Shown: in pieces, positions 43,430-55,406 of the stretch | Layout of the letters: each line of letters starts with the position of its first letter | Position numbering within the stretch: position 1 is the first letter of the stretch | Assembly: GCA_035772735.1 (NCBI GenBank) | Contig: JASDFA010000027.1 | Span: 33,090,001-33,154,000, forward strand | Source of the DNA: Datura wrightii | Lineage: Eukaryota; Streptophyta; Magnoliopsida; Solanales; Solanaceae | DNA: 64,000 bases | Direction of reading: 5' to 3' | Notes under the pieces: generated by a model | Seen by the model: only the letters and a program-made list of their open reading frames with translations | Databases searched by the model: none | What the model was told of the DNA's origin: nothing | Position numbers and translations under genes: made by a program

Positions 43430-43643
43430 CACTTTTTAAATATGTTAATATATTTTATATATCATATGAGAGCCTATCAATTGGTTATATGATCCAATGA
43501 GTTTAAGAACAAGTAATGGTTATCAAAGCACAACGTTGTTCTAAGAAAGTGTTTTGTACAACTCAAACGTATTTGGCTCATGTCACTGATTGATGGGACT
43601 CTCATGTGATATAGTAAAGTATTATTATCATATTTAAAAAGTG
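43430..43643. mobile_element. MITE-like element with TTAA target duplication
   Basis: 214 bp. The left end CACTTTTTAAATATG and the right end, as reverse complement, are identical for 15 bases. Similarity continues imperfectly for about 70 bases (ATATCA(T/C)ATGAGAG, C(C/T)(A)TCAAT). TTAA flanks it on both sides (43426-43429, 43644-43647). It lies at the edge of a copia RT relic. No coding capacity. Confidence 0.65.
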
Positions 43644-43649
43644 TTAAGT

Positions 43650-44470
43650 ATAGAACTATCAACATGGATGTTTATAATAACATAAAGAACTATTAAAATA
43701 AACTTACTCTTACTGACCTTCAGATATATACACCGATCAATAGTGTTTTTCTTAAATTCAAAAGTGAAAATAATTTCATTAAACTTAAAATACCATTGTC
43801 GGAAAGATTGTTTAAGTCTGTATATTATTTCTTAAGTTTTACACACCATGTATTCCTTTCTTTTAATGAAAAAACTCCTTAGGTTGATCCATAGAAACTT
43901 CCTCCTCTAAATTCTCATTTAGACAGTTGTTTTCATATCCATAATGTAGATCTAAATCATAATGAGCTACTAATGACAGTGAACTTTTTTAAGAGATAGA
44001 TTAAAATGTCTCTTTATAGTCAATGCCATCTTCCTAAATGAAACCTTGGTAGCATGTATGGCCTTGTGACATTCGATGTTGCAGTTGAGTCGCATTTGAT
44101 CTTAAAGACTCATTTACACTCAATTTCTTTTGCAATCTTCTGGTAATATAATAAAATCCCAGACTTTATTTATTCTATATATTTCAACTCATTTTTCATA
44201 ACATCTATCTATTTGTTAGAATTATTATTTTCAATGACTTGTGAAAATAAAAATGAATCATTATCAATTTCCAAATCAACTCGCGTAGATATACCAAATT
44301 ATCATCACAAATAGCAGATCTTTCTTGTCTGTGAGATTTTTTTAATAATATTTTTTGTGGTTCATGTACTGCAGGTTCACCAATTATGACTCATTGTGAC
44401 TAGTAGGAATATTAAAATTTGTTGTTCTCATTGATTGCTAGGTTGTACAACAACTTCAGGAACAACAATT
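43650..44470 (-). pseudogene. pol: Ty1/copia RT relic
   Basis: Minus-strand translation gives the integrase-RT linker and RT start of a copia element: MKNELKYIE followed by IKSGILLYYQKIAKEIECK (equivalent to the MK-EL-SME...W-LV-LP segment). Then come the region equivalent to LDLHQMDVKTAFLNG (partly recognisable) and YRLKQSFRQWYFKFNEII (equivalent to YGLKQASRQWY-KF). The catalytic YVDD is replaced by YVII. Many stops. It is truncated on the 3' side at the MITE. The gag relic at 53160-54010 has the same orientation and may belong to the same element. Confidence 0.7.
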
Positions 44471-44484
44471 TAGAAGAAGTGCAA

Positions 44485-45826
44485 TGATGAATATAAATTA
44501 TTCCTATATTTTAATATATAAAAAATTATATATTTAAACAAAAATATAAATAAATATATTTAATTCTCTTATATTTTCTAACAAAAATCATGCAGAAACA
44601 AAATAACATGAACAACGAGGAAAAGAAAGAAAAAAGATATGAGCCAAGAAAAGAAGATTCATCTATAAAAATTCATCAAAAATTACATAAGGGAAAAAAA
44701 ACTAAAGTCATGAAATTTCTCATCAAGGCTTACGAATTTCTCACCAAAATTAAATGATAAATTTACTATAACAAATTCTCATCAAATTTTCATGAGAATT
44801 GTCATGTCAAATTCTCACCAAGAAGCATGATAACTTATCATGTCAAATTCTCATCAAGACCTCATGATAAATTTATTTTCTTACACCTAATGGAGTAACT
44901 TCTGTCAGTTGGGGTAGTTGATGAAGTTTAATATATTTATAATACTATCTCAGTTCAAAGTATTCTTGGCTTGAAAATTTCATTTCTATGTTAAACTGTG
45001 CAGGAATGATAGTTTTAATTAATCATTATTACCATGTTTATATATTTTCTCTCTAGATTATTTTAAATTAATTTTACAATTCTCACGAAGCAAAATTAAT
45101 ATATCATAACTAATGAGTAAAATAGTAGAGCGAAAGTAAATTTTAGTTATCCATTTATCCAATTCATTGATCTTGTTTCTTTTAGTTTTAATTCTCACAG
45201 AGGGACTAACTCAAATAAATTTATTGTTTCAGATAATCTTTATCTTATTTCTTTTGGTCCTAATTCTCACGTAGGGACTGAATCAAATAAATTTATTGAT
45301 TTAAAGGGTCTTTATCTTATTTCTTTCAGTTCTAATTCTCACTGAGGAATTGACTCAAATAAATTTATTGATTTGAAGGCTAATCGCAAGAGGTATTTAC
45401 TCCTTTTAGCATAATTCACGCAAGAAAATATTTGATTTAATTTTCACTAGTCTTAAATCAATTAATTGACATAACCTTACGGAGTGTTAATTAATAATTT
45501 ATGTCTTAATAAGCAAATATAGTTGTTTTATCACTAAGCAATTATTCTTTAGAAAAACACTTTTGGAGATTGAGATTTTATAATAATATCATCAAGTGAA
45601 TTCAATAATTTTCAGCTACTTTTAAATATAAATATTTCAGAAGTGATTTATCTTAATTTAAGTAATTTATAATTTTGGATTCACTTTTCATCAATTTGAT
45701 TCTCTCAGTAGTAGTTAAGAATTACAGTTTGTAGCATAAAATTTTTAATCTCCGTGAGACAATATCTTAACTATACTAGAATTTGACAGAGTATGAGTAG
45801 AAATCCTATACATATTAGCCTCGTCA
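44485..45826 (+). repeat. 5' LTR of Athila-like element F (start uncertain)
   Basis: The end is fixed by GTCA followed by a PBS-like site. The start at TGATGAATATAAATTATTCC is chosen because related LTRs start TGATG; low certainty. A roughly 75-base unit with TAATTCTCAC(A/G/T)(G)AGG(G)A and CAAATAAATTTATTG is repeated three times at 45165-45385. Before the PBS it has ATCTCCGTGAGACAATATCT, the usual end region of Athila/Tat LTRs. Confidence 0.55.
45165..45385 (+). repeat. Direct repeat, about 75 bp, 3 copies, in LTR F
   Basis: Each copy: CTTATTTCTTTT(G/A)G(T)...TAATTCTCAC...ACTCAAATAAATTTATTG. Lies in the transcribed part of the LTR. Confidence 0.75.
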
Positions 45827-45832
45827 AATTTT

Positions 45833-45849
45833 TGGTGCCTTGGCATAAA
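45833..45849 (+). other. Primer-binding site, eroded tRNA-Asp type (element F)
   Basis: TGGTGCCTTGGCATAAA after TCGTCAAATTT; compare TGGCGCCGTTGCCGGGGA. Several mismatches, but position and flank fit. Confidence 0.6.
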
Positions 45850-46756
45850 TCTACTTCATATTAAATATTTTGTTACTAATTTGAGAATTTATTATTATAG
45901 ATATTCTTTTTTTTCTTACGAAATATTACTACTATAACTATTACTATTACTGGTAACCATTAACAATTATATATTAATTCCTCCATTCTATTTTAATTAT
46001 TAGGTATACTAAAAATAGTTATTTCAAAATACTTGCTAGTTTCAAAATTCAAGAGATAATTGATCATGTTTTTTCAATTCTACCTTAGTACTTAAAGTTA
46101 TTCTAAAATATGAAAAGAATTATTATTGTATGTTTCCAAAAAATTAATAGGATTATATTAATCAAATTGTCATCCCTATTTATTTTTTCTTACTAGGTGT
46201 GCTAATCTTATCCTAACAATTAAAATGGAACAAAGGGAGTAGTATTATAATCTTTGTTAGCACTATTTTATAATTTTTTTATTAAATATCTCTTTAATAA
46301 TTTTTGTATTATTATTATTATATTATTACTTATATTAATATAAGATATAATATTATTATATTGTATCAATTCATTTCATTAAAGTCAACCTATTTTTTTA
46401 ATCATTTCTCTTTGGTATATATTATTATTATATTATTATTTACTAAATTTTTTGCCTACATTATCTCACTATTATTTTTATCACCAATTACTTTTATAAT
46501 ATCATTGTAACTTTCTTACCATCAATATATAGTAATAGTATTATATTATTTACATCTATGGTTAGTTACTACATATTATTTTAGTTAGTTTTGCTTCATT
46601 TTATTAGTGATTATCCTAATTGCTAGTATTTTTATTTTTTAAGTTAAAAAGAAAAATTTTAAAGTCGTTATACTATTTTTTTCCTATTTGTATTGTCTTT
46701 ATGTTTTTTTTTGTTATCCTTTGATTATACTACTTTGCAAATTAATAATTTATTTT
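45850..46756 (+). other. AT-rich leader of element F
   Basis: Between PBS and gag; long TTATTATTAT tracts, no coding signal. Unusually long for an Athila leader, so it may hold an unrecognised insertion. Confidence 0.4.
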
Positions 46757-48774
46757 ATGATCCACTCCTCTACAAGGGAGTTAGACCATTACGTTCCTGA
46801 AATTAAAATATCTTTGCGATTTCGCAGAAAAGAACAAACATCGTCTTATGGAATAACTTGTGACAAAATGGAGCACCAATTAGGAGATTACATCAATCCT
46901 CCCGGAGATCCCACCACCAATCCATTTGGAAGATCAATTTGATGAAGTGGCTCTAAGATCAGAAAACAGAATCTTAAGGGATTATGCTAGACTAGACCGC
47001 TTCAATTATGAATCCAGTGTCAGAAAACCCCCAGTGGTAGCCAACAACTTTGAAATTAGGACAGGCCTAATTCAAAAAATTCGATAAACTTGTATCTTCA
47101 CTGGAGATCCAAGTGAAGATCCACATAGTCATGTAATTGATTTTTTGGAATTTGTTGAAACTACTTAGTATAATGAAGTACCTCCTGAAGCAATAAAGTT
47201 AAGGCTATTTCCTTTTTTTTAAAAATGAGATTCTAAGACTTAGTTGTGAAGTTTGCCTTAAGGATCTATTACTACATGGGATCAAATGACTCAGAAATTT
47301 TTGAACAAATATTTTTCTCCTGCGAAAACAATAAAATTAATGTAAGATATATCTAATTTCTTACAAATTGATACTGAATCAGTTTATCAAGCTTGGGAAA
47401 GACTAAAAGCAATGCTAAGGAAATATCCACATCATGACATTCCCGAACATATGCAATTGTACATTTTCTATCATGATCTAAAACTTTCTTCTATAAATAT
47501 GATAGATGCAGCTACATGAGGTTTCATAATGGGAAAGACAATTGAAGAGGCATTGCATTTGTTGAATGAAATTTCTGAAAATGCTATCTGATGGCCCTCT
47601 GACCGTGTAGTCATCAAGAAAACTGCTACTGTAAATCAAGAAGATGTTTTAAATACACTAACACAACAAATTATTACTTTGGCATAATTTGAATCTTTTC
47701 AAGTAAATACACAACAACTAAGCCAGTTTGAGGCTTGTGATATGTGTGGAGGAAATAGTCTGAACCATGAATGCTAAGCGATCAATCAAAATGATGAACA
47801 AGTCAATACCATCGGATACAAGTCATATCCTTTTAGAAGTCCAAGGGCACAAAAATATTTAGGATTTCAATGGAGTAATCCAAATGGTGCTAAAACTCTT
47901 AGAGCTTTCAAAAGCAACAAGTGCAAAATCCATCTGGCTACTCGAATCAAAACCGCGGGCAACCAAATTTCAAACCTTATCAACAAATAACCTCATAGCA
48001 GCAAAGACCTCAACAAGCTCATCCAAGTCTTGATGACCTTTTGAACAAATATATCAAGGCCACTGATGAAAAGATAGAAAATCAAAATTCCGCCCTCAAA
48101 AATTTAAAAATTCAATTAAGCCAACTAGCAAGTCTTGTGTCAGAATATATTCAAGGTTCCTTACCAAGTAATACCGGGAAAAATTCAAAAGAACACCTTA
48201 AGACTATTGCCTTATGGTCAAGTAAGGAGCTTGATGAATCCTATGCAAATAGACAAGATAAACATACGTCATAACCACAGGTGGACAAGGGTAAGAATGT
48301 TGAACCACCAAATGAACCATCAGAAAAAATAGAAGTTAAGAAAAAAGAAGAAGAAGATATTGAAAAAATAACTCCTCTCTCTGTGAAAATTCCTCTTCCA
48401 CAAAAATTCAAAAGAGAAAAGCTGATAGTCAATTTGCAAAGTTTTTAAATATTTTAAAACAGATCCACAATAACATTCCTTTTACTTATGCTTTATTGCA
48501 AATGCCTTCATATGCCAAATTTTTAAAAGAAATTTTGTCAAGTAAAAGATGATTAGAAGAAGCTTCTATGGTAATTCTTAGTGAGAAATGCAGTGCTATA
48601 CTTCAAATATGTACCATAAGAACTCAGCGATCTAGGTAGTTTTACAGTTCCAGGCACTTTGCGTGGCATATATTTTAAAAAGACACTTTGTGATTCTGGA
48701 GCTTCAATAAATTTGATACTGTTTTCTATTTTTCATTAGAAAATTGAATCTTAGTGAAAAAAAAAGACACATGT
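46757..48774 (+). pseudogene. gag: Athila-like gag and start of protease, broken (element F)
   Basis: Reading across frames: RILRDYARLDRFNYESS near 46970, VVANNFEIRTGLIQKI, FTGDPSEDPHSHVIDFLEFV near 47100, SITTWDQMTQKFLNKYFSPA near 47270, SVYQAWERLKAMLRKYPHHD near 47380, MIDAAT near 47500, and a zinc-finger-like CDMCGGNSLNHEC near 47740. After a polar linker come FAKFLNILKQIHNNIPFTYA and LLQMPSYAKFLKEILSSKR near 48440-48550, equivalent to the segment just before the Athila protease. The protease is cut by the next LTR at 48775. Stops are frequent (for example near 47084, 47166 and 47519). Family assignment is firm; the exact start is not. Confidence 0.8.
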
Positions 48775-49072
48775 TGTAATGATCCAAACGTCGCTACGGG
48801 ATAGGGGCCTAGAACACGGGTAACAGGCTAAGGAAGGAATAGAAGGAGCTGTGAAATATTCTAAGTGTGAAATTGGTTGATTTTAGATGGCTAGTAGTTC
48901 GGGGGACCGCTGCAGTGGTGGAATTTCTGCTGCAGCAAGACCGTAGTAGCGGTGGGAGTCCCACCGTGATGAATTTGGAAAATGACCGCTGGAACTACCA
49001 CATTGACACTTTGATCATTGTAGCGGTTCTGCTGTAGTGAAAATGTGACCGCTACAGAGGACGACGGGAGTC
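48775..49072 (+). repeat. Chromovirus-type LTR fragment
   Basis: Starts TGTAATGATCCAAACGTCGC inside the F protease. Contains an array of ACCGCT...AGCGGT motifs (48905-49065), the same sort of U3 motif array as in other LTRs of the window. Truncated at 49073 by LTR E. Confidence 0.6.
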
Positions 49073-49450
49073 TGATGTGTCCAAATGCACACACAAGTGT
49101 ATATGGTCATCAAGTAATATAGCACAATGAAGTCCAGATATCTTACCCACAAGGACTTGTCAAATTATTTGTCCAATTTAAATTCTTATTCAAAATAAAG
49201 AAGTGATTCTTGAATAAGTGGTTTACTACTAAATAATCTAATTTAAAGATTTAAGGAAACACTTGAATGATTAGTTGTTTCTCAGATGATATGAAAGATC
49301 CAGGGTCTTGACAATTTTGACAATCCAATGGAAGTATCAAATTATTATACTTATTTCGCTTTCCTGAGTTACTAGTTGCAGGTTGATATCACTTAATTGA
49401 GCATCATTTCTGATAACCCTTACATTACTTTACTATCCCTACGCCTATAT

Positions 49451-52024
49451 TGTCACGCCCCGCCTTGGGGGGTATGACTGGCACCTGGTGCCCTACTAGG
49501 ACCTGAACTACTGGACTGCTAAGCCTAGGAACATCTGGTGCCTGGCTGGCTCTAATTCACATTTCTAGAAACAAAGGGCTATATAACGGCTGTAAACACA
49601 GCCCCTGTACCTGTAATAACAGCTGACCAGAACAAGCAACTATAGGGAAGCCTATGCGGGCCGACAAGGCCACCATGCTGTCTAGTTATCTGTATTCAGC
49701 AATAAAATACTAGAAGGCTACGTGACCGGCAAGGTCACCACTACTGTCAAACTTATGGCCCCAAACGGCCAACATACAAGAAGCAAGAGTACTAATAGCT
49801 AACAACTGCACGGCCTCACACGACCGGCTCAACTGACCACAGGGGAATATACAGACTGCAAGCCTCTAGGAATAGCAATAGAACTGATCGGGACAGGGCC
49901 CCGACCTACCCATAATATACAACAAAAGGAACTGAGCTACACCTCTGAAATTCAGCCTCCGGAGGACAGGAGCTGAATACTCAACCGCTGGCAGGGAGTC
50001 ACGTAGAGTCGCCTGCTCGTCTATGAGTACCTGCAGGCAAGTAATGCAGCGCCCCACCGGGCGTCAGTACCGCTGGTACTGAGTATGTAAAGCAATAACT
50101 GAAAGAAACATCTGAACACAATAATAGAACTGAGGAAACTGAAATAGAAAGAATAACTTAACTGTCTGATAATGTAAGTCATACCTTCTCGTTTACACTG
50201 GGAAGAAATAGAAGTCATACTTGGAGATATATCCCTCTACTGCTGATCTACTCGTATCTAACATAGCATGGCATAACATGAAATAACATAACACAGCACA
50301 CACAAACCTTACCCGACCCCATAAGCCGGGAGGTACAACCAGCACAGAATCTATACCCCTACCCCGGTCATCCCATCTCCTACACTGGCTGTAAGCATCC
50401 TGCCGGTCCCCTGGGAATGTACTTGGGCTCATTGAGCCCCTGACTATAACTGTACCTGAGTCCGAAGGACTCCTGAATCAACACCCCGGGCGTACCCGCT
50501 CGACGGGGGTGTATAAGGGCCGACCAAGGCACAATATGGGGAAACTGGCATCCCATCTTCGTCCCCTTGTGGGACGGCATATCACTCCGTAGAGTGACGT
50601 ATCCTCATCCTCTGACGGACGAGTCGATACAGCTATTAACCCTGGGGCGGTCAGGGATGCTGGGTAATCCAACCCCAAACAATACAACGGTCTCAACTAG
50701 TAATGCTGTCTGTGTATCTCACATGCTGAGGCTAATAGGGGTAAAGTACCGTATATATTACATGCTGAGCTAATAATAGTAATCTGTACGTATTTAATAC
50801 GTGCTGAGGCAGGTAAAGATGTACAAATATGAATATAGTCTCCTGCCGGGCTGTACTGGGCAAATGCTATATAAGATAATGTTTCTGCTGAAAACTCTGC
50901 TGTTTGCTAAGTTTCTGTATACGCTATATGCTGTACTAGTGATAGAAATATGTACATACTTAATACATGCTGAGGCTGGAAGTACTATATATGTATGTAC
51001 GAATATAATCTTTCTGCTGAACTATGCTGTATACTGACTTTCTATAGTAACATGATTTACTATTTCTGACATGCTTTCTAAACTTCATTTTAGTCTGCTA
51101 TTCTATTTCTGAAGTGCTTTACGGGTATTGCATTGCTATACGGGGTTTCAACTGAATACAACCACATCCTAACATTTCGTATCAATATTCATAATAACAC
51201 AATATTCGACTTCTGAACATCCTACTAGTCTGTAACATGCTATACTGTCTCAATATTACTTAACTTGCCGAGGAAACTAACTTTACATACCTTATCCATG
51301 AACTATTCGTCTGTCGGACGAAGCTCGGCCGGTACTTTAACTGTTTTCTCCCAACTGCATTCATAAACATATCAATCAATACTGAATACAACTTTATTTT
51401 AAAAAGGCAACGTCACTTTCGATATAGTTTATAACCTAAACTTAGGTTTATCGAAAGACGGTCAGAAACTCGCTATTTTTCAGAGGTCCAGAAGGGAGAA
51501 ATGTTCACTTCACAGCTAGGAACACATAGACACTAATTTAGAGCAATTCCACTTACCTTAGCTCGGTGGCTCGACGATTCGTCGGCCATATTTTACGAAA
51601 CTGAATCCGTAGGAATGCTCTCTGCTGCTAAATACCTCGGTATCTGGGATTAATTTGAGTTTGGGCAGCGTTTGGCAGCGTAATCGGACGAAAATTATTT
51701 AATTTCTTCGTTCCTCCTTTCTCTCTGAGTTTGCCCTCTGTTCCCTAGAATTTCTTTTGATTTTTAAATGAAATTAAACCGAAGTGGGGCTTATATACTT
51801 GAGCCTGAACTTGGGCAACGTGTCACGGAGCCATCGCGGAGGCCTCACCTCTGTGACACGCTGCCATCGCGGAGGGGCTCTGCCTGGCTCCTCCCGTGAT
51901 GGTTCGACGGGTTTCTCGTCCGATCTTTTTCCCGGGCCTTTCTACAGCACGTATGGCCTTCAGATGTGCTTAACCAACGTGCGAATAGGTCGTCTAGGTG
52001 CCGGGAATTCTACGAGGTATAACA
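49451..52024 (-). repeat. Solo LTR S1 (T-related chromovirus family)
   Basis: The minus strand starts TGTTATACCTCGTAG (52024) and ends GGGGCGTGACA (49451); 2574 bp. Perfect TATAT duplication at 49446-49450 and 52025-52029. Its 3' part is homologous to the ends of T LTRs and of S2. A TATA-like TATATAAGCCCC lies at 51797-51790, downstream (sense) of CCATCGCGGAGG direct repeats (51830-51880). Confidence 0.85.
51790..51797 (-). promoter_or_regulatory. TATA box of solo LTR S1
   Basis: Minus-strand TATATAAG followed by CCCC, matching the T LTR TATATATAGCCCC. Inferred promoter. Confidence 0.5.
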
Positions 52025-52532
52025 TATATTTCTATGATTATATGATAATAGTGAAGTGCATGTAAGAATTCGTCTATATCAACTAAGCAAGGCTAAAGGA
52101 TGTATTCCTATCCATATTAGCTAATCGTTCCCCTTTACCTATAAGGTTCACAAACAAACCCTATTTCTTCTTATTTCCTGCGCAATTTTCTTTTTCAAGT
52201 TCAATTAATAAGTTGTAGATAATGTTAACTATGTTGTCAAATAATCAAACAATTTAGCGTAAGAAGAAATAAATAACTCAATAGCGAAAAACTTTAATAA
52301 ATATAAACAATAATTAGCATTCAACCTTCATGTTCACGCCAAACCCTAGAACTATAGTGTTTATCTACTCACGATTCCCGAAAGATTAAGGGAATTCATG
52401 AGTTTACAAGAGAAAAATGATAAAAAGTAAGGAGAAAAAGTAACCCGAAGGAGAAACTCGTCTTGCCCCCTTTCTTTCCTCTCCAATTTCATCCTATGAT
52501 GTCAAGAATGCCTTCTTAAACATCTTAGGGTT

Positions 52533-52543
52533 CATATATATAG
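52533..52543 (-). promoter_or_regulatory. TATA-like run of LTR E
   Basis: Minus strand CTATATATATG immediately downstream (sense) of the repeat block. Inferred promoter. Confidence 0.4.
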
Positions 52544-53159
52544 TAAATAAAAAACACCCCGTTAGCCCTACTTAAGTTCGGAATAAAAGTTTCAGAAATC
52601 TGATTCCAGAATGGCCTGGTGCACTGCTCTAGCTATTGCACCAACTTGTTGAATTTAATTTTATGAAGTTTAGGCTCTGCTGCACTACGTCATTCATCTC
52701 ACCAGATTGTTAGAAAAATTCTGCTGAACCTACCTTAGTGCGCTACACTAGCTATCTTGCCAACCTGCGGGATTTTATTTTTTGGAGTTTGTGGCCTGGC
52801 GCGCTAGCCAGCCAGTGCACCAGCTTCTGGACTTATATTTCTTTGAAGTTTGGGCTTTGGTGCACTACGTCAGCCAATGCACTGGCTTGATTTTGTCCCG
52901 GGACACCTTCCAAAGTTGCTCCAAAACTCCGAACCTTTCTTTATAGCTCTTTTTGGGTCGATTTTCACTACATTCATCTATTAAGAACCTACAAGGTCAC
53001 AACATAAGAATACAAGCATAATCCATAAAAATGACACTCAAAGAGATGATAAAAGTACTAAAATGTGAGGAGAACAGTGGGTGAAAGTTTATACTATTGG
53101 CCTCTCATCAACTTCTTTCTTTATGTGTTTTGTTTGTTTTTATCTAATTATAATCCACA

Positions 53160-54010
53160 CAAATGTTAAGGTCTATAAAATTTAAATCTCGAAGAATTTC
53201 ATTCTTAACTAATCTTTCTTACTCTTTCTTTGGATTGACCTAAACATTTATGACATAAGTAAGCAGATTGTTTATTCACCAAGCTTTGTTTGGTTACAAT
53301 ATTATGGTGATAAAAAAGAAGTTTTAGCAAATAAATAATCAAGATTTAATTTGTATTAACCATTATAAAGAATATCACAGTCAATGAAACGTATACTTAA
53401 ACAAACTAAAATATCTATTGCTTAAGTATCCAGCTTCTTGATGGTTTACAAAGTTAATGGCGTGGCGTCCTTGATTCTTTATCCTTGCTTCCTCCTGAAC
53501 CAATATTTCGTGCAATTCATGAATGTTTTATTTGTCTTTAAGTTTGTATTCATTTGGGAGGAACCATACTCAGATGATAATGAATTGTACAAGAAAATTT
53601 CATCCACTTCCATCCTAAAGTCTTAAGTCTTGTTTCTATGTTTGTCATTTCAATGACATGGTCCGACATTGTATATGAACCATCAAACTTCATTGTGGTT
53701 AAAATACCTATTAATGTCCCAGCAAGAAACTTATCAGTAGTTTAGAAACATTTTTTCACAAGTTTCAAAAGTTTTTTACAACTTTCAATTCTTTATAAGA
53801 GTAGTCTTAATGTTATCCACAATATTCGTTCACATAAACATTAGGCTTAATCTGTTAGACTGGTCTAAATACTTTTAATAGGACCTTTTCTTTAGCACTG
53901 CTAGTTTTAGTAATAGCAGTTGATTTCTCTGTGTATAGTGCTACATCAAAATTTAAAATTTCTAGATGAAATTTAATGTGTTCATATCAATCTAAGAAGT
54001 TTAATACGTT
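53160..54010 (-). pseudogene. gag: Ty1/copia gag relic
   Basis: Minus strand: TEKSTAITKTSSAKEK near 53930, KFLAGTLIGILTTMKFDGSY near 53710, HVIEMTNIETRL near 53650, and VPPK followed by a region equivalent to the NYN segment near 53565. Near 53240 there is an eroded zinc-knuckle stretch (AYLCHKCLGQSKERVRK). This is the UBN2-type gag of plant copia elements, with many stops. It is truncated by LTR E at 53110. Same strand as the RT relic at 43650-44470, and in the right order for one copia element split by later insertions. Confidence 0.65.
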
Positions 54011-55406
54011 AAAGATCGTAACATAAGTGAAATTCGAATGAAGAGCAAATGTTGCAAATAGAATATGCTCATTCGTCAATGTTGTGAGTTATGAATTTAA
54101 ACATGCTATCAGATTCAGGGATGATTTGTATACTTTTAAATGTACTTTGATGTCTTCCTTTGAGCGGAACATCAAAATACAACTTTAAACATAATGATAT
54201 TTAAATGTGAATTATATAATGTAATTAGATAATATCTAACACACATTTGTAGTATTTATTAATTATCTCTGGACAAATAAATAAAACTAACGGCACATCT
54301 AAATTATAACCTTAATGTTCAATGATTATACAAACAAGCGATCAACTTTTGGACAACCCGTAAATATCTTATAACCAATAACTTTAATCTACCCATAAGT
54401 ATTATATCATTTGCAAGCATGAAGATTAGTGAGTAATTAAATATACGTTCAATTTTCTCTTTAGAGTTAATTATTCATAAAAATTCGATCAGTTTGATGA
54501 TTAGCGAATCATACATACTTAATTCCAAAAGGAAATTAGAAGTAGTAAATATGTTTGGGATACACTAGTGAAAAGATTAATGAACTGGTCGAGTATTTAT
54601 AAACGAATTCCAATATAATTGGTAATAGAATGACGTTAATATTATTCCAATACTGACATAACATTTACATGAATAATTTAGAATAGAACCAGTTGGTTAT
54701 TCAATAATCTCACATTCCAATTGAGAAATAGATAATGGCCGGTATGGAAGTCAGATAATGTTGGTGCATAACCCAACAATTTATAAAATAAATAAATAAA
54801 TCATTCCAGTGCCATTATTTTACTGTAATTTACCTTCCAATAGTTGTTCATAATGTATGTTTAAATTTTATTGTTTAATTTTATAAAACAAATTCTTTTT
54901 TCTTTTTTACATATTCACCCCATATAATTCATTTCTTTTCTTATATAACCATTTAATATAAAATTATTTTTATACTATAACCTTTTTAAATAATGTAAAT
55001 TATAAATAAATATTATACATTATACATATTAATGAATAATTCAAATAAAAATCAAATCATTGATAAAATATAGTTATATAAATATAATATTGTGGTGAAA
55101 CTTATTTTAATTTCTACATAAATAAAAAATTAAAAATTATAATATATTAAATTAAAAGTGTTATATAATAAAATATAATAATAAAATATTGATGAATAAT
55201 ATTGATGTTGATGAATAGTATAAGAAATAGCATTGGGTTGGAGAACCAAAATACTAAATATTATATCAAAATAAAATTTGATGTAATATTTAATGTGAGG
55301 TTGGAAATAGTCTAAATTTTGCGCTAAAATCACATGGAACTACGTGGACCACATCTTATAGCTGGTGAGTGCACATTTGCTTCAACCTTAATGACTCGGC
55401 TTGAAG
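54011..55406. other. AT-rich DNA, nothing recognised
   Basis: Low-complexity AT tracts and short ORFs without family resemblance. May contain the 5' end of the copia relic, but no LTR end or PBS is visible. Confidence 0.4.

Larger units (their letters stand above)
49073..53110 (-). repeat. Athila-like LTR E, interrupted by solo LTR S1
   Basis: Minus strand TGATGAGAGGCC (53110) to GGACACATCA (49073): a TGATG/CATCA terminal inverted repeat. Without S1 and its duplicated target the LTR is about 1.46 kb. No PBS or coding region adjoins it, so it is a solo LTR or fragment; the outer flanks (GAGTC and ACTTC) do not match as target duplication. It contains a repeat block (52600-52900) with TGCACTA and GCACCAGCTT units and a TATA-like run at 52533-52543. 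The end region GTGTATATGGTCATCAAGTA is like that of LTR D. Confidence 0.7.

Noticed and set aside
46304..46510. A 68-codon hydrophobic ORF resembling a membrane protein
   Set aside because: Low-complexity TTATTATTAT DNA yields Ile/Tyr/Leu-rich translation by chance.
49866..51037. ORFs in S1 as hypothetical genes
   Set aside because: Inside a bounded solo LTR with target duplications; equivalents in S2 are disrupted.
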